64,000 bases of DNA from Paenibacillus sp. FSL K6-0276 (GTDB lineage: Bacteria > Bacillota > Bacilli > Paenibacillales > Paenibacillaceae), in NCBI RefSeq assembly GCF_037977235.1, contig NZ_CP150276.1:1550001-1614000 (forward strand), read 5' to 3'. The notes beneath the pieces were generated by a model. The model saw only the letters and a list, made by a program, of their open reading frames with translations, was not told the DNA's origin and searched no databases. The translations under genes and the position numbers were made by a program. Positions 9,264 through 19,598 of the stretch are shown here, one piece after another. The stretch's first letter is position 1. Every line of letters begins with the position of its first letter.

Positions 9264-10096
9264 TGAGTAGAAAAAAAGTGTTTTCTAGCATATTGCAAAT
9301 CGTATGTTGGGGCTTTTCGCTCGTTGTATTGGTGCCTTTTATTCTCATCTTATTGAATTCACTTAAACCTTCTGCAGAAGCTGCCTTTTTCTCCATGTCG
9401 TTTCCTTCAGAAATCAAGTGGGATAATTATGTTAATGCGTTTGTAAAGGGACATGTATTAAGAGGATATTATAACAGTTTGGTTATGTCTTCTGTATCAG
9501 CGGTATTAGGTGTTGTCTTTGCTGCTCTTGCTTCTTTTATCATAGTAAGATCGACAAATTTAACGAATAAGCTATTATATGGCTATTTCTTCTTCGGAGT
9601 GGTCGCAACTGGCAATATGGTTACGACTACGATGATCATGAGTAAGCTGCATTTAATGAATAGTATAACAGGTGCGATATTGCTTCTTGCTACGCAAGGG
9701 ATATCCTTTGCAATGCTGTTATTTACTGGATTTATTAAGGGTATACCTAGGGAATTAGATGAGGCTGCTGTTATGGATGGAGCAAAGGCAGAAACTCTAT
9801 TCTTTAAAATTATTTTTCCACTATTAAAGCCAGTTACAGTTACAGGTTTCATGTTGAATTTCTTGGGTGCGTGGAACGGCTTCGAAACTCAGTTATATAT
9901 CTTAACGGATAGTAAGAAATGGGGAGCTATTCTATCCATGTATGGCGTATATGGTGAATTCTCGTCACCTTGGTCTAAAGACTGGGGACTTATATCTGCG
10001 TATATTGTCTTAACCATCATCCCTGTCCTGATCGTTTATTTAATTGGGCAGAAATATATTATTGAAGGTATGACAGCTGGAGCTGTGAAAGGTTAG
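9263..10096 (+). CDS. Sugar ABC transporter permease (MalG/UgpE type)
   Basis: 277 residues; the ATG overlaps the preceding TAA by one base, behind a perfect AAGGAGGTGA (9246-9255). It has six membrane segments and the EAA loop DEAAVMDGAKAETLFFKIIF. It pairs with the preceding permease in a heterodimeric channel fed by the lipoprotein at 6945. The operon ends here, and the SLH glycosidase begins 84 bp downstream without an obvious terminator between, so read-through is possible. Confidence 0.94.
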   Translation: MSRKKVFSSILQIVCWGFSLVVLVPFILILLNSLKPSAEAAFFSMSFPSEIKWDNYVNAFVKGHVLRGYYNSLVMSSVSAVLGVVFAALASFIIVRSTNLTNKLLYGYFFFGVVATGNMVTTTMIMSKLHLMNSITGAILLLATQGISFAMLLFTGFIKGIPRELDEAAVMDGAKAETLFFKIIFPLLKPVTVTGFMLNFLGAWNGFETQLYILTDSKKWGAILSMYGVYGEFSSPWSKDWGLISAYIVLTIIPVLIVYLIGQKYIIEGMTAGAVKG

Positions 10097-10180
10097 TGCA
10101 CTGTAAGTTAAGTTAGTTATAGCGTTCTAGCAAAGGCCTACGATTTTCGAAAAATACTTATGAATGTGAGGGATGTTGGA

Positions 10181-13100
10181 ATGAGTAAGTTTGTTCCTAG
10201 AAAAATATTACACTTGATTCTGTGTTTTTCATTGATTATAGGCTCCTTCGTTGGCGCTATTCAAAATGTAAGCGCGAACGGCTTGGAGGGGAACATTTAC
10301 AAAACGTTTTTTGTATCTACAACAGGCAACGATGATAATGATGGGTCTTATGAACACCCGTATCTGACCATTGCAAAAGCTCAACAAGCTGTTCGTGACA
10401 TCAATACAGCTATGACTGGCGATATTTATGTTTATGTTGCGCCGGGCAATTATTACATCCATGACTCGTTGAAATTCGACGAGCGGGATTCAGGTTTTAA
10501 TGGGCACCAGGTCTTGTATAGAAGCCTCGGAGCTCCTGGAAGCGTGCATTTAATTGGGGGAGACCCTGTTACAGGCGGTTGGGTACAGACGACTGCTTCC
10601 GATGTGGGTGGTACGGATTATTTAAGTGAGTTGTCATCTTCTGCGGAGGGCAAAGTGTATAAAGTTCAACTTGATCCCAAAAGATACAATTTTAACCAAC
10701 TTTATATTGGCTCCCAAGGAGATGTTGGCTTCGAAAAAGCCACCATGGCTCGTTTTCCCAACAAGGTGGAGGATCCTAAGTTCCAAGCGTGGAACGGCCC
10801 ATATTTATTTTCAACTAACGGTTCAAACAAAGATATGGGTTACAAAGCAGGCGACCTGACTCCGGAGCATAAAAAGGCTTTGCAAGATGCTCAGGCAAGT
10901 GGCAGGTCTGAAATTGCTCAACTTTTCGTTTTTGACTGCGGAGGAAGTGCTTTTGAGTCTAACATTCTTCCTATTAATCGGATCGATACAACAAATAGTA
11001 AATTGTATTCGCCGTACGATCCTAAGCATCCCGAAATGTATATTACTAAATACAACATTAATGAAAATGGGCGTTATTTCTTACAAGGAAACATTTCATT
11101 TCTGGATTCACCCGGCGAGTACTACTATGATAAAGTCACAGGTTGGCTTTATTACTATCCGACAGACGCTGACCATGTTGCAGGCGTCGAGGATATGAAC
11201 AACTTGAATGTTGTCGTTCCGACGACGAAAGAAATTATTCGTTTGCAGGGAACGGATAAACCCGCAATTTCGGATTGGGGCAAAACTCCGGATTCTACAA
11301 AACAAGTTAGCAACATCACTTTTGATGGATTTACGCTCGAAGTGACAGAATCAGATAATTATATCGTAGATGGTTGGAGCTACGGTGAAACTTGGTATGC
11401 TGGCGGTACGGCAATTCCATTCGCACCACCAGAGGCACAAGGCAGCACACAGCCATATTATTCTGATTATTCTGTTCGTCCCGCATATATGTATGGCGGA
11501 TTTACATTGATCAATACCAACCATATCACGATTCAAAACACTCGTATTACCAATATGGGATTGTTTGGAATCATCGTTTGGCGTGATAACACATACAATA
11601 CATTCCAAAATCTTGCTATAGATAACACTGGAATGGGCGGCATTAACACGGATGGCGGTTATCCGGGTGTTGGTAAATACAACAACAACCACACCTTCTA
11701 CAATCTGTCCATTCACCATGTTGGACAAATCGATGCTTTTGGTGCTGGATTGCAAGTGATGAATACAGGTTTTAGCAATTTTAAGAACCTCGAAATTTAC
11801 TATGCTCCTAGGCGTGCAATTTCGTTTGTTGGTCAAGCACAGACGATGCCTAGTGCTAGTCCAAATTTTGACCCGGTGAGGGACGTATATAACTACGGCA
11901 ACCGATTTGAATATATTTATGTTCATGATGCGGAACAAGATACCGCTGAGGATAGCGCTATATTCATTGGAGCTCTATTCAAAGGCAATGATGTACAGAG
12001 AAAATACGGCACAAAAGACCCGTCAAAGGCTATTAATCCAGATACAGGACAAGCATATGGTGGTTTAAAGGCGGGGAACATCTTTAATCAGATTGTAACT
12101 TCGGAGATTGGTAGTGCACCTGACGTTCGCGATATGAATACGGTTCATGGTATGGACTTGGCTATGGGCGCTACAGGTACTTATCTTTCTAATATTGAAG
12201 GAGTTAACAATCAAAGTGCTAATTTACGTATTGAACCGACTCAAAATGGTGATGTATTTTATGTCGATAACGTAAACAGCGATTATCCATCATCTGCGTA
12301 TAATCCACTCCCGTATTACAAGTTCGATAATTCGAAGATGGATTATGCCCGTATCGGTATCAATCGTCAAGATTTTCCGTTTACTTCAGAATTGTATAAT
12401 CCGACACCGCCGGGAATTCAATTGGACAGCTATTTCTCGGATGACTTTGAGGGCGGAAAGATTGACATATCCAAATGGTCTAATGAAAAAGGAACTCCGG
12501 TCGTTTCCAGCGCTTTTAGAGCTGAAGGTCCGTTTGATGGTAATTACTCTCTATTCATCAACGGTGGCGGTGCGGGAAATTCGGACGGTGTTGTATTAAG
12601 CAGAACATTCAGCAACGACTTAAACAAAACCGTAACCGGCTGGTTCTTTGATAAACGCCGTGATTATGCTAATCATGACTACAACGAAGGCTTGAACAAC
12701 TCAGATGTGATGGTTCAATCCTATATGAGGGTGGATGACAATACTTCTGCCAACCATGTTGGGTTAGGAATTAACGGTCATAAGAGCAAGGACTATTTCA
12801 GTTATATTGATGGTACTACTGAAAAGTTAACGAACATACCACGTAGCTTTGGTTGGCATCAGTATAAGTTTGATTACTCGACACCTGGTCAAGTTCATCT
12901 TTATATTGATGATGAGCCTGTAGCAACCCTTGATAGAAAATCTTTTAATTATATTGGAATGGGGAATTACGACAGCATTGGCACTCCTGGCAAGAACACA
13001 GGTATGTCCTATTTCGATGATATCGATGTGTACGGCGGTGTAGACGCTCCACCAGTGCAGCCTCCTCAATCGCAGCCGGATTCAATACCGCCATATACGC

Positions 13101-15769
13101 CACCGGCACCACCTACTTCGATCCTCGACTGGGATTTTGAAAGCGGCAGTATGCCAGTAGGTGAGATTGCAAGTACGAATGACGGACAGACTGCAACATT
13201 CAGTACGTATGGTTTTACAACGTTCTGGGGATCTAATCCGAATTTGAAAGTTGTAGCGAACCCAAAGGCAGATGCGATAAACAATAGCAATCATATGATG
13301 ATCGTAAATAATGAGTCCTCACAGTATTATGAGGCAGCGCCTACAAAGGATTGGAGCAATTACACGCTTACGTTAAAATTTGCGCTTGCAAGCGAATATA
13401 AAGATACTGAGCATCCTTTACGTTTCTTTGTTTATACTCAGCCGATCTTTAAACCTGGTAACATGACATACCAACCAGCCGGATACAATGTTGCTTTTAA
13501 TAAAGGCAGTAACAAAATGGAGTTATACCGTGCTGACCAAAATGCTAATGGAACCCATAGCAACACGCCAATTGTTGGATCAACAACAGCTGATTTGCCT
13601 GCTAACCTATTCAATGCAGTTACGGACAAAGGCAGTTGGCATACCTTGTCCATCACAGTAGGTGAAGGTACCGTATCTGCAACACTTGATGGAAATACCA
13701 CGGTTACAGGGCAGGATTCAACCTATACAAGCGGCTTCTTTGGTTTTATTCCTTGGGATGGTGGCAATGCAAAGTTTAACTTATGCTTAGACGATATTAG
13801 TATAAATACCAATTCGCCGAATATGGTGTACGATGCGAATCTCAAGCTGGGTAACGCAAAGCTCAACGGGGATTTCAATCCTATGTATACATCCTATCAG
13901 GCGTCAATAGTAAACAAGGAAGAGCCGGTTACATTGGTTAAGCCATCTTCAGACAATGGCGCAACATTCTCTATTCTACTGAATGGTGCAGATATTACGA
14001 GCATGTTCGAAGATACGGCACCGATGCTGGATACAGAAATGCCGGAGGATACGGCACCGATGCTGGATATAGAAATGCCAGAGGATACGGCACCGATGCT
14101 GGATATAGTAATGCCGGAGGATACGGCAATACCAGAGGATATGGTGACACCAGAGGATACGGGAATGCCACAGAATATGGTAGCGCCGCAGAGTACGGCA
14201 ACACCGCAGCCACTGCCTTTAATTTACGGTCCGAACAAGCTTACAATCGTTCAGAAATCAAAAGACGGTGGAATTACTAACTATGTCGTTGACATTTACA
14301 AGCCGTATAAATCGGTGAAAATTGAGGAAGTTTCACCGATTTCCGTAGAGGTCGGCACACAGCCAACACTTCCGGCAACGGTTGCGGTAACATTTGACGG
14401 CGGCATCCCCCAACAAATTCCGGTGAAGTGGAATAAGCTGAACAATCAAATTCTTAATACCCCGGGAACATACATGGTTAATGGTTCATTGGAGGGAATG
14501 TATGAGAAAACGACCATCACCGTCTATATTAACGGCGTAACGTCAATCGGCTCATTATCTCCAGTATCAACAAGGATTGGGGAAGCGCCTGTATTACCTA
14601 CATCAGTTTCGGTGCAAATGATGGAGAATGGTCAGGACGTAAGTACGACATTACCGATTACTTTTGATAATATTGACCCTTCTTCATATTCAAAAGCAGG
14701 AACATTTATAGTTGTTGCCTATGTTGATGGAACTAGTACTACTAGATTGCAAGAGGTTGTTGTCTCAGACAAAGTGGCTCAGGACAAGACGCTTGTGAGC
14801 ATAACAACACCTGCACCAATTACAGGAGTAAAGAACGGAACAGCCAAGACAGCAGAAGCTCTTGGATTGCCTGCTACAGTAGAATTGGTTACCGATGCGG
14901 GCAAAGTGATTGCTAGTGTGACCTGGGATGTAGGTGCTTCAAGCTATGATCCAGCGAAAAAGGCAGCACAAAACTTCACTGTAGATGGAATAGTAACGTT
15001 GCCTATAGGTGTGGGAAATCCAAACAAAGTAGACTTGACGACTAGTATCGGTGTAACTGTAAAAGCAGGCACGACGCCAACGCCGGAACCAACACCAGAT
15101 CCAACACCAGATCCAACAGCAACACCAGGTCCAACAGCAACACCAGATCCTAAGCCTACGCCAAAACCAGAAGATGATAAAAAGCCAACTAAGCCAACAG
15201 ATCCAGTAAAACCAACTGAGCCAGAGACTCCAAAAGTAGATCTGTCTGATATTTCAGATCACTGGGCTAAGGCTTCTATTGCAAAAGCAGTTGAACTTGG
15301 TTTTGTAAGTGGTTACGAAAATGGAACTTTCAGACCGAATGGTACTGTAACACGTGGTGAATTTGCAACCATGTTAGCTAGAGCACTGAAATTGGATTCT
15401 GTTGATTCTGAGTTTAGTTTTACGGATCAAGGCCAAACACCAGTATGGGCTCAGCCATTCATTCAAGCACTTTCTAAAGCAGGTTTCATTTCTGGATATG
15501 AAGATGGTACATTCAGTGCGAATAATAAAATAACTAGAAGTGAATTAGTCGTTCTTATTGTTCGTGCACTTGGTCTTGAAGTGAATCCAAAGGCAACACT
15601 TGCGTTTGTTGATGCAGATCAAACTCCAGCATGGGCAAAACCTTATGTAGCAACAGCAGCTAAAGCAGGTTTGATTAAGGGGAATGGGAATGGCAAATTT
15701 AATCCGAATGCCTCTTCAACCAGAGCTGAAGCAGTCACTTTGATATTAGCTATGCTAAACACTAAATAA
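10181..15769 (+). CDS. Giant SLH-anchored secreted beta-helix glycosidase (GH141-like)
   Basis: About 1862 residues from ATG 10181 (GTGAGGG 8 bp upstream; ATG 10160 is also in frame). Signal peptide to about residue 32 (NVSANG). Residues about 38-740 resemble GH141 beta-helix enzymes: FFVSTTGNDDNDGSYEHPYL, DSGFNGHQVLYRS, LDSPGEYYYDKVTGWLYYYP, then repeated TNHITIQNTRITNMGLFGI-type coils. Known GH141 members are alpha-L-fucosidases or xylanases. Two LamG-like beta-sandwiches follow (about 750-960 and 977-1215), a cadherin-like domain interrupted by a 36-bp repeat tract, bacterial Ig-like domains (about 1370-1530), the DKTLVSI Ig repeat (about 1535-1627), a Pro/Thr linker and three SLH domains for wall binding. 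The last 320 residues are nearly identical to the end of the protein at 20008. Substrate specificity is inferred only from family resemblance. Confidence 0.85.
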   Translation: MSKFVPRKILHLILCFSLIIGSFVGAIQNVSANGLEGNIYKTFFVSTTGNDDNDGSYEHPYLTIAKAQQAVRDINTAMTGDIYVYVAPGNYYIHDSLKFDERDSGFNGHQVLYRSLGAPGSVHLIGGDPVTGGWVQTTASDVGGTDYLSELSSSAEGKVYKVQLDPKRYNFNQLYIGSQGDVGFEKATMARFPNKVEDPKFQAWNGPYLFSTNGSNKDMGYKAGDLTPEHKKALQDAQASGRSEIAQLFVFDCGGSAFESNILPINRIDTTNSKLYSPYDPKHPEMYITKYNINENGRYFLQGNISFLDSPGEYYYDKVTGWLYYYPTDADHVAGVEDMNNLNVVVPTTKEIIRLQGTDKPAISDWGKTPDSTKQVSNITFDGFTLEVTESDNYIVDGWSYGETWYAGGTAIPFAPPEAQGSTQPYYSDYSVRPAYMYGGFTLINTNHITIQNTRITNMGLFGIIVWRDNTYNTFQNLAIDNTGMGGINTDGGYPGVGKYNNNHTFYNLSIHHVGQIDAFGAGLQVMNTGFSNFKNLEIYYAPRRAISFVGQAQTMPSASPNFDPVRDVYNYGNRFEYIYVHDAEQDTAEDSAIFIGALFKGNDVQRKYGTKDPSKAINPDTGQAYGGLKAGNIFNQIVTSEIGSAPDVRDMNTVHGMDLAMGATGTYLSNIEGVNNQSANLRIEPTQNGDVFYVDNVNSDYPSSAYNPLPYYKFDNSKMDYARIGINRQDFPFTSELYNPTPPGIQLDSYFSDDFEGGKIDISKWSNEKGTPVVSSAFRAEGPFDGNYSLFINGGGAGNSDGVVLSRTFSNDLNKTVTGWFFDKRRDYANHDYNEGLNNSDVMVQSYMRVDDNTSANHVGLGINGHKSKDYFSYIDGTTEKLTNIPRSFGWHQYKFDYSTPGQVHLYIDDEPVATLDRKSFNYIGMGNYDSIGTPGKNTGMSYFDDIDVYGGVDAPPVQPPQSQPDSIPPYTPPAPPTSILDWDFESGSMPVGEIASTNDGQTATFSTYGFTTFWGSNPNLKVVANPKADAINNSNHMMIVNNESSQYYEAAPTKDWSNYTLTLKFALASEYKDTEHPLRFFVYTQPIFKPGNMTYQPAGYNVAFNKGSNKMELYRADQNANGTHSNTPIVGSTTADLPANLFNAVTDKGSWHTLSITVGEGTVSATLDGNTTVTGQDSTYTSGFFGFIPWDGGNAKFNLCLDDISINTNSPNMVYDANLKLGNAKLNGDFNPMYTSYQASIVNKEEPVTLVKPSSDNGATFSILLNGADITSMFEDTAPMLDTEMPEDTAPMLDIEMPEDTAPMLDIVMPEDTAIPEDMVTPEDTGMPQNMVAPQSTATPQPLPLIYGPNKLTIVQKSKDGGITNYVVDIYKPYKSVKIEEVSPISVEVGTQPTLPATVAVTFDGGIPQQIPVKWNKLNNQILNTPGTYMVNGSLEGMYEKTTITVYINGVTSIGSLSPVSTRIGEAPVLPTSVSVQMMENGQDVSTTLPITFDNIDPSSYSKAGTFIVVAYVDGTSTTRLQEVVVSDKVAQDKTLVSITTPAPITGVKNGTAKTAEALGLPATVELVTDAGKVIASVTWDVGASSYDPAKKAAQNFTVDGIVTLPIGVGNPNKVDLTTSIGVTVKAGTTPTPEPTPDPTPDPTATPGPTATPDPKPTPKPEDDKKPTKPTDPVKPTEPETPKVDLSDISDHWAKASIAKAVELGFVSGYENGTFRPNGTVTRGEFATMLARALKLDSVDSEFSFTDQGQTPVWAQPFIQALSKAGFISGYEDGTFSANNKITRSELVVLIVRALGLEVNPKATLAFVDADQTPAWAKPYVATAAKAGLIKGNGNGKFNPNASSTRAEAVTLILAMLNTK
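14009..14208 (+). repeat. 36-bp tandem repeats inside the first SLH gene
   Basis: Three near-identical 36-bp units (14009-14044, 14045-14080, 14081-14116) encode EDTAPMLD followed by a variable pair and MP. Shorter degenerate units (PEDMVTPEDTGMPQNM) run to about 14208. The tract separates two halves of what looks like one cadherin-like domain (NGADITSMF and LIYGPNKLTIVQKSKDGG). Confidence 0.85.
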
Positions 15770-15783
15770 CGAACGCTTTGGTA

Positions 15784-15815
15784 CGACGCACCGTCCTATA
15801 TTGGCGGTGCGTTGT
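15784..15815 (+). terminator. Hairpin after the first SLH gene
   Basis: ACGCACCG (15786-15793) pairs with CGGTGCGT (15805-15812). There is no proper T run, only GTTATAACTT, so termination may be partial. The same hairpin occurs after the second SLH gene (about 24730-24760) because the segment is duplicated. Confidence 0.55.
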
Positions 15816-15860
15816 TATAACTTTAACTTTTCATGAGGACAATTTCAGGAGGAAAAGATA

Positions 15861-18239
15861 ATGATATTGGAAAATAAACGAATGCGGGAAAGCTTTGACC
15901 AGAACTGGATGTTCCATTTAGGTGATCTACCTATCATGCATGCTGTAAAAGGAGGGATGACAGGTGGGTTAACTGACTGCGAGCAGATAGCTGAAGGGGA
16001 ATGGCTGAAGATCGCTTATTTTGATGAAAGAGAACAGTCTGTCATGAACGATCGGGAGTGGAAGAGTATCGATCTTCCACATGACTGGTGCGTGGAAGGG
16101 AATTACGTAAATGACGGGGGTAAAGTCAAACATCATAAGAGCCACGGTTATCTCCCTGTTGGAATTGGATGTTATCGTAAAGTTTTCGAGATTCCTATGG
16201 AAGATTTGGGGAAGAAACTATCGATTGAGTTTGATGGTGTCATGCGAAACTGTACCGTATGGGTTAACGGGCATTTATTGGGAACTCATCAAAGTGGGTA
16301 TACAGGCTTCTGTTATGACATTACGGATATTGCGCGTTACGGCGATGAAGGGAAGAATGTCATTTTCGTAAAAGTTGATGCTCGTGATTATGAGGGCTGG
16401 TGGTATGAAGGATGTGGGATTTACCGCCATGTATGGCTAGATAAGACGGACAGACTTCACGTAGGAAGACATGGAACTTATGTGACCACGCCCGTAGTAG
16501 GCAAAGATGAGGCCACGGTTAACGTATCAACAAACGTACATAACGAACATCCTCATGTCGTGAATTGTATAATCAAGACTTTAATCGAGGACGGAACGGG
16601 TCAAGTGGTCGCTACCAGCTCAGAGAACATAACCATTCAAGGAGACAGTCAAACCGATGTTGAAACTGTAATGACATTGATGGAGCCCATGCTCTGGTCG
16701 CCTGAGAAGCCTTACCTTTACGAAGTGATTACGGAAGTTTATGACGCTAATGAGCGAGATGTAATGGATGTTTATAGGACTCCATTGGGCGTGCGAACGA
16801 TAGAGTTTACCACGGATAGGGGATTTTACTTAAATGGTGAACAGTATTTGATCAAAGGAACTTGCAACCATCAGGATTTCGCTGGCGTAGGAGTTGCTCT
16901 GCCTGACCAAGTAACCGAATATAAAATCAAACTTCTCAAAAGTATGGGGTGCAATGCATACAGATGCGCTCACCACGCTCCTTCACCTGAGCTCCTGGAT
17001 CTATGCGACAGAATGGGTATGCTCGTGATGGATGAGAACAGGAAACTGGATATATCTCCGGACGGGATCGCAGATCTGAAAGAGATCCTTTATCGAGATC
17101 GAAACCACCCTTCCATCATTTTGTGGAGCATGGAGAACGAGGAAATATTAGAAGGCACGATTATGGGAGCGAGAATGCTTGAAACGATGTCACGAATTAC
17201 ACGTGCCATTGATCCTACTCGCCTTACTATTGCATGCATGAATCACGGGTGGAATGATGGAGGATACAGTAATTCTGTAGATATAACCGGATATAACTAT
17301 GGCCAAAGAGAAGATCAATATCTTATCGATCATGAACAATTTCCAGAGCGGATCATGATCGGGAGCGAGAGTACGAGCTGTACGACGACACGTGGAATCT
17401 ATGAGAATGATGATGTTAAAGGATACTGTTCTTCCTATGGAGATCAGATACCGGAGTGGTCATGTTCGCATGAGAAATCATGGCAGGATGTGGTGAATCA
17501 CCCTCATTTGACGGGCATATTCGTTTGGACTGGATTCGATTACAGAGGAGAACCAACACCTTATGAATGGCCGTGCATCGGGTCTCACTTCGGGATCATG
17601 GATTACTGCGGATTCCCTAAGGATGCGTATTATTACTATAAAGCCGCTTGGACGGAAGAACCGATGGTGCACATTATGCCTCACTGGAACTGGCAGGACA
17701 AAATCGGTGAAGAGATTGATGTATGGGCGTATAGCAATTGCGAGACTGTAGAGTTGGTACTTAACGGTCATAGTCTGGGTGAGAAGAGCGTGGATCGAAA
17801 TTCACGAATGGAGTGGAAAGTCTGCTACGCTCCCGGTGAATTGATAGCGATAGGGAAAATAGCCGGAAAGGAAATCACGAGAAAGGTTGTGGCTACAACA
17901 GGAACTCCTGATCGTATTCGTTTGGAGCTGGATAAAAACGAAGTGAAAGCGAATGGTACGGATATTGCTATGATTAAAGTTTCTATACTGGATGCTTCTG
18001 GTGAAGTTGTTCCTATGGCAGATAACGAGGTTATGTTCACAATCGAAGGTCCAGGCAAAATTATCGGTGTTGGAAATGGTGATCCAAGCAGTCACGAACC
18101 TGATAAAGCGAATCGTAGACGAGCATTCAACGGACATTGTTTAGCGATAGTTCAGGCTAACAAGGAACCGGGAGATATTGTGATAAGAGCAACTTCGGTT
18201 TCTCTTCAAGCTGCCGTGGCAGTAATACGAGTGGAATAA
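15861..18239 (+). CDS. Cytoplasmic GH2 beta-galactosidase-type glycosidase
   Basis: 792 residues; ATG 15861 behind AGGAGGAAAAG. No signal peptide, so it acts on imported oligosaccharides. Domain order: sugar-binding jelly roll (about 5-185, with DLPHDWCVEGNYV and CGIYRHVWL), Ig-like domain (about 200-315), TIM barrel (about 318-610) and C-terminal beta domains (about 615-790). The general acid/base lies in HPSIILWSMENEE and the nucleophile Glu in MIGSESTS, the standard GH2 pair. The length is typical of this group. It fits as the intracellular step after the SLH enzymes and the ABC importer. Beta-galactosidase is the commonest activity of such sequences, but other beta-glycosides are possible. 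Confidence 0.9.
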   Translation: MILENKRMRESFDQNWMFHLGDLPIMHAVKGGMTGGLTDCEQIAEGEWLKIAYFDEREQSVMNDREWKSIDLPHDWCVEGNYVNDGGKVKHHKSHGYLPVGIGCYRKVFEIPMEDLGKKLSIEFDGVMRNCTVWVNGHLLGTHQSGYTGFCYDITDIARYGDEGKNVIFVKVDARDYEGWWYEGCGIYRHVWLDKTDRLHVGRHGTYVTTPVVGKDEATVNVSTNVHNEHPHVVNCIIKTLIEDGTGQVVATSSENITIQGDSQTDVETVMTLMEPMLWSPEKPYLYEVITEVYDANERDVMDVYRTPLGVRTIEFTTDRGFYLNGEQYLIKGTCNHQDFAGVGVALPDQVTEYKIKLLKSMGCNAYRCAHHAPSPELLDLCDRMGMLVMDENRKLDISPDGIADLKEILYRDRNHPSIILWSMENEEILEGTIMGARMLETMSRITRAIDPTRLTIACMNHGWNDGGYSNSVDITGYNYGQREDQYLIDHEQFPERIMIGSESTSCTTTRGIYENDDVKGYCSSYGDQIPEWSCSHEKSWQDVVNHPHLTGIFVWTGFDYRGEPTPYEWPCIGSHFGIMDYCGFPKDAYYYYKAAWTEEPMVHIMPHWNWQDKIGEEIDVWAYSNCETVELVLNGHSLGEKSVDRNSRMEWKVCYAPGELIAIGKIAGKEITRKVVATTGTPDRIRLELDKNEVKANGTDIAMIKVSILDASGEVVPMADNEVMFTIEGPGKIIGVGNGDPSSHEPDKANRRRAFNGHCLAIVQANKEPGDIVIRATSVSLQAAVAVIRVE

Positions 18240-18256
18240 AATTGATATCCGATTTG

Positions 18257-18279
18257 TCCCTGGCACTTAGTGCCAGGGA
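18257..18279. repeat. Perfect 10-bp inverted repeat after the GH2 gene
   Basis: TCCCTGGCAC (18257-18266) and GTGCCAGGGA (18270-18279) around a 3-nt loop, with no T run after it. It could act as a transcript-stabilising hairpin or as a weak terminator between the GH2 and oxidoreductase genes. Confidence 0.6.
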
Positions 18280-18345
18280 GTCACGATACGATTAGAGATA
18301 GAGCGGGTACAAATCGAACTAAAAAAATAACAGGAGGTCCTTCTT

Positions 18346-19560
18346 TTGTTGAATATTGGTGTTATTGGATACGGCGTGCGGATCGACATGCTGATGGATG
18401 ATTTGTTCGCGCTACCTTATGAAATCCAGATCAAGGCAGTAGCCGATCCCGACCATGAGCGCGTGCGGGCTTTAATGAAGAAAGACGGCTCCAAAGAATC
18501 GATGCACCAAATGGGAATCGATAAAATCGACGGACTTTTGCGCAGCTGCGAGATGAATCCGGATACTATTACCTTTTATACGGATGCGGACGAAATGCTG
18601 GACAACGAAAAACTGGACGGCGTGATCGTAGGTACGAACTGCAACATGCATACTTATTTCGCCAAAAAGGTGCTGGATCGCAATCTGCCGTTGTTTTTGG
18701 AAAAACCGGTTGCGACTACGATGGAGGATCTGAGAACGTTAGCCGAATGCGAAGCGAAAGCAACGGCTCCCACAGTTGTTTCCTTCCCGTTACGCGTTAC
18801 ACCGCTGGTGCAGGAGGTCAAGCGTATTCTGGATGCCGGCACGATTGGCAAGGTTGAGCATGTACAGGCGTTCAACGATGTTCCTTATGGATTTGTTTAT
18901 TTCCACGACTGGTATCGAGATGAATCCGCTTCTAAGGGGCTTTTCCTGCAAAAGGCAACGCATGATATCGACGTCATCAACTATTTGCTGGGTGAAGAAC
19001 CCGTGAACGTTTGTGCCATGAAATCTAAACAAATTTACAAAGGTGACATGCCTGCCGGCCTTCGATGCAGCGAATGTGACAAATGGGAAACCTGTATGGA
19101 CAGCACTTACAATATCACTTATGTGCGCAATGACACTCCGCGTAACGACTATTGCAGCTTTGCGGTAGACACCGGTAACGAAGACTCCGGCAGCATGATT
19201 GTGAAATACGAAAGCGGCATGCACGTCATGTATTCGCAGAACTTCTTTGCCCGCAAAGGGGCTGCGCGCCGAGGGGCTAGGTTATATGGCTATAAGGGCA
19301 CCGTGGAATTCAATTTCGCCACCAATGAAATCAAAGTATTTGACCATATGAGTGATAAAGTAACCACTGTGCGTCTCGATGATCAAGGCTCGCGTCATGG
19401 CGGCGGTGATATTGTACTCATGCGGAATTTTGTACACCTGATGCAGGGCAGAACCACCGAATCGGTCGCCCCTTTGAAAGACGGGATTCGCAGCGCCCTT
19501 GTATGTCTGCAAGCCAAAGCGTTTTCCGAAAGCGATAAATTTTATTCCGTTACGTTTTAA
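18346..19560 (+). CDS. Gfo/Idh/MocA-family oxidoreductase
   Basis: About 404 residues, starting at TTG 18346 or 18349 behind CAGGAGGT (18331-18338). The N-terminus is a Rossmann fold (NIGVIGYGVRIDMLMDD), with the family EKPVATTMEDL motif near residue 120 and the catalytic-site region KATHDIDVINYLLGEEP. A cysteine cluster, CSECDKWETC (about residues 243-252), is of the kind seen in one branch of the family. The enzyme would oxidise or reduce a sugar or cyclitol using NAD(P). It lies between the two SLH genes, so a role in converting the released sugar is likely but unproven. Its codons are visibly more G/C-ending than those of its neighbours, which may indicate a separate origin. Confidence 0.9.
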   Translation: MLNIGVIGYGVRIDMLMDDLFALPYEIQIKAVADPDHERVRALMKKDGSKESMHQMGIDKIDGLLRSCEMNPDTITFYTDADEMLDNEKLDGVIVGTNCNMHTYFAKKVLDRNLPLFLEKPVATTMEDLRTLAECEAKATAPTVVSFPLRVTPLVQEVKRILDAGTIGKVEHVQAFNDVPYGFVYFHDWYRDESASKGLFLQKATHDIDVINYLLGEEPVNVCAMKSKQIYKGDMPAGLRCSECDKWETCMDSTYNITYVRNDTPRNDYCSFAVDTGNEDSGSMIVKYESGMHVMYSQNFFARKGAARRGARLYGYKGTVEFNFATNEIKVFDHMSDKVTTVRLDDQGSRHGGGDIVLMRNFVHLMQGRTTESVAPLKDGIRSALVCLQAKAFSESDKFYSVTF

Positions 19561-19598
19561 TTGGTAGAAGTCGAAGTCAAATCGTGATCCTAATGCAC

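Noticed and set aside
11351-11938. 195-codon open frame on the minus strand inside the GH141-like gene
   Set aside because: It is antisense to a clearly coding domain, has no ribosome site and its composition is that of a shadow frame.
13995-14213. Minus-strand frame encoding a Pro/Tyr/Ala-rich repetitive peptide
   Set aside because: The repetition is the complement of the 36-bp tandem repeats in the sense gene; no start signals.
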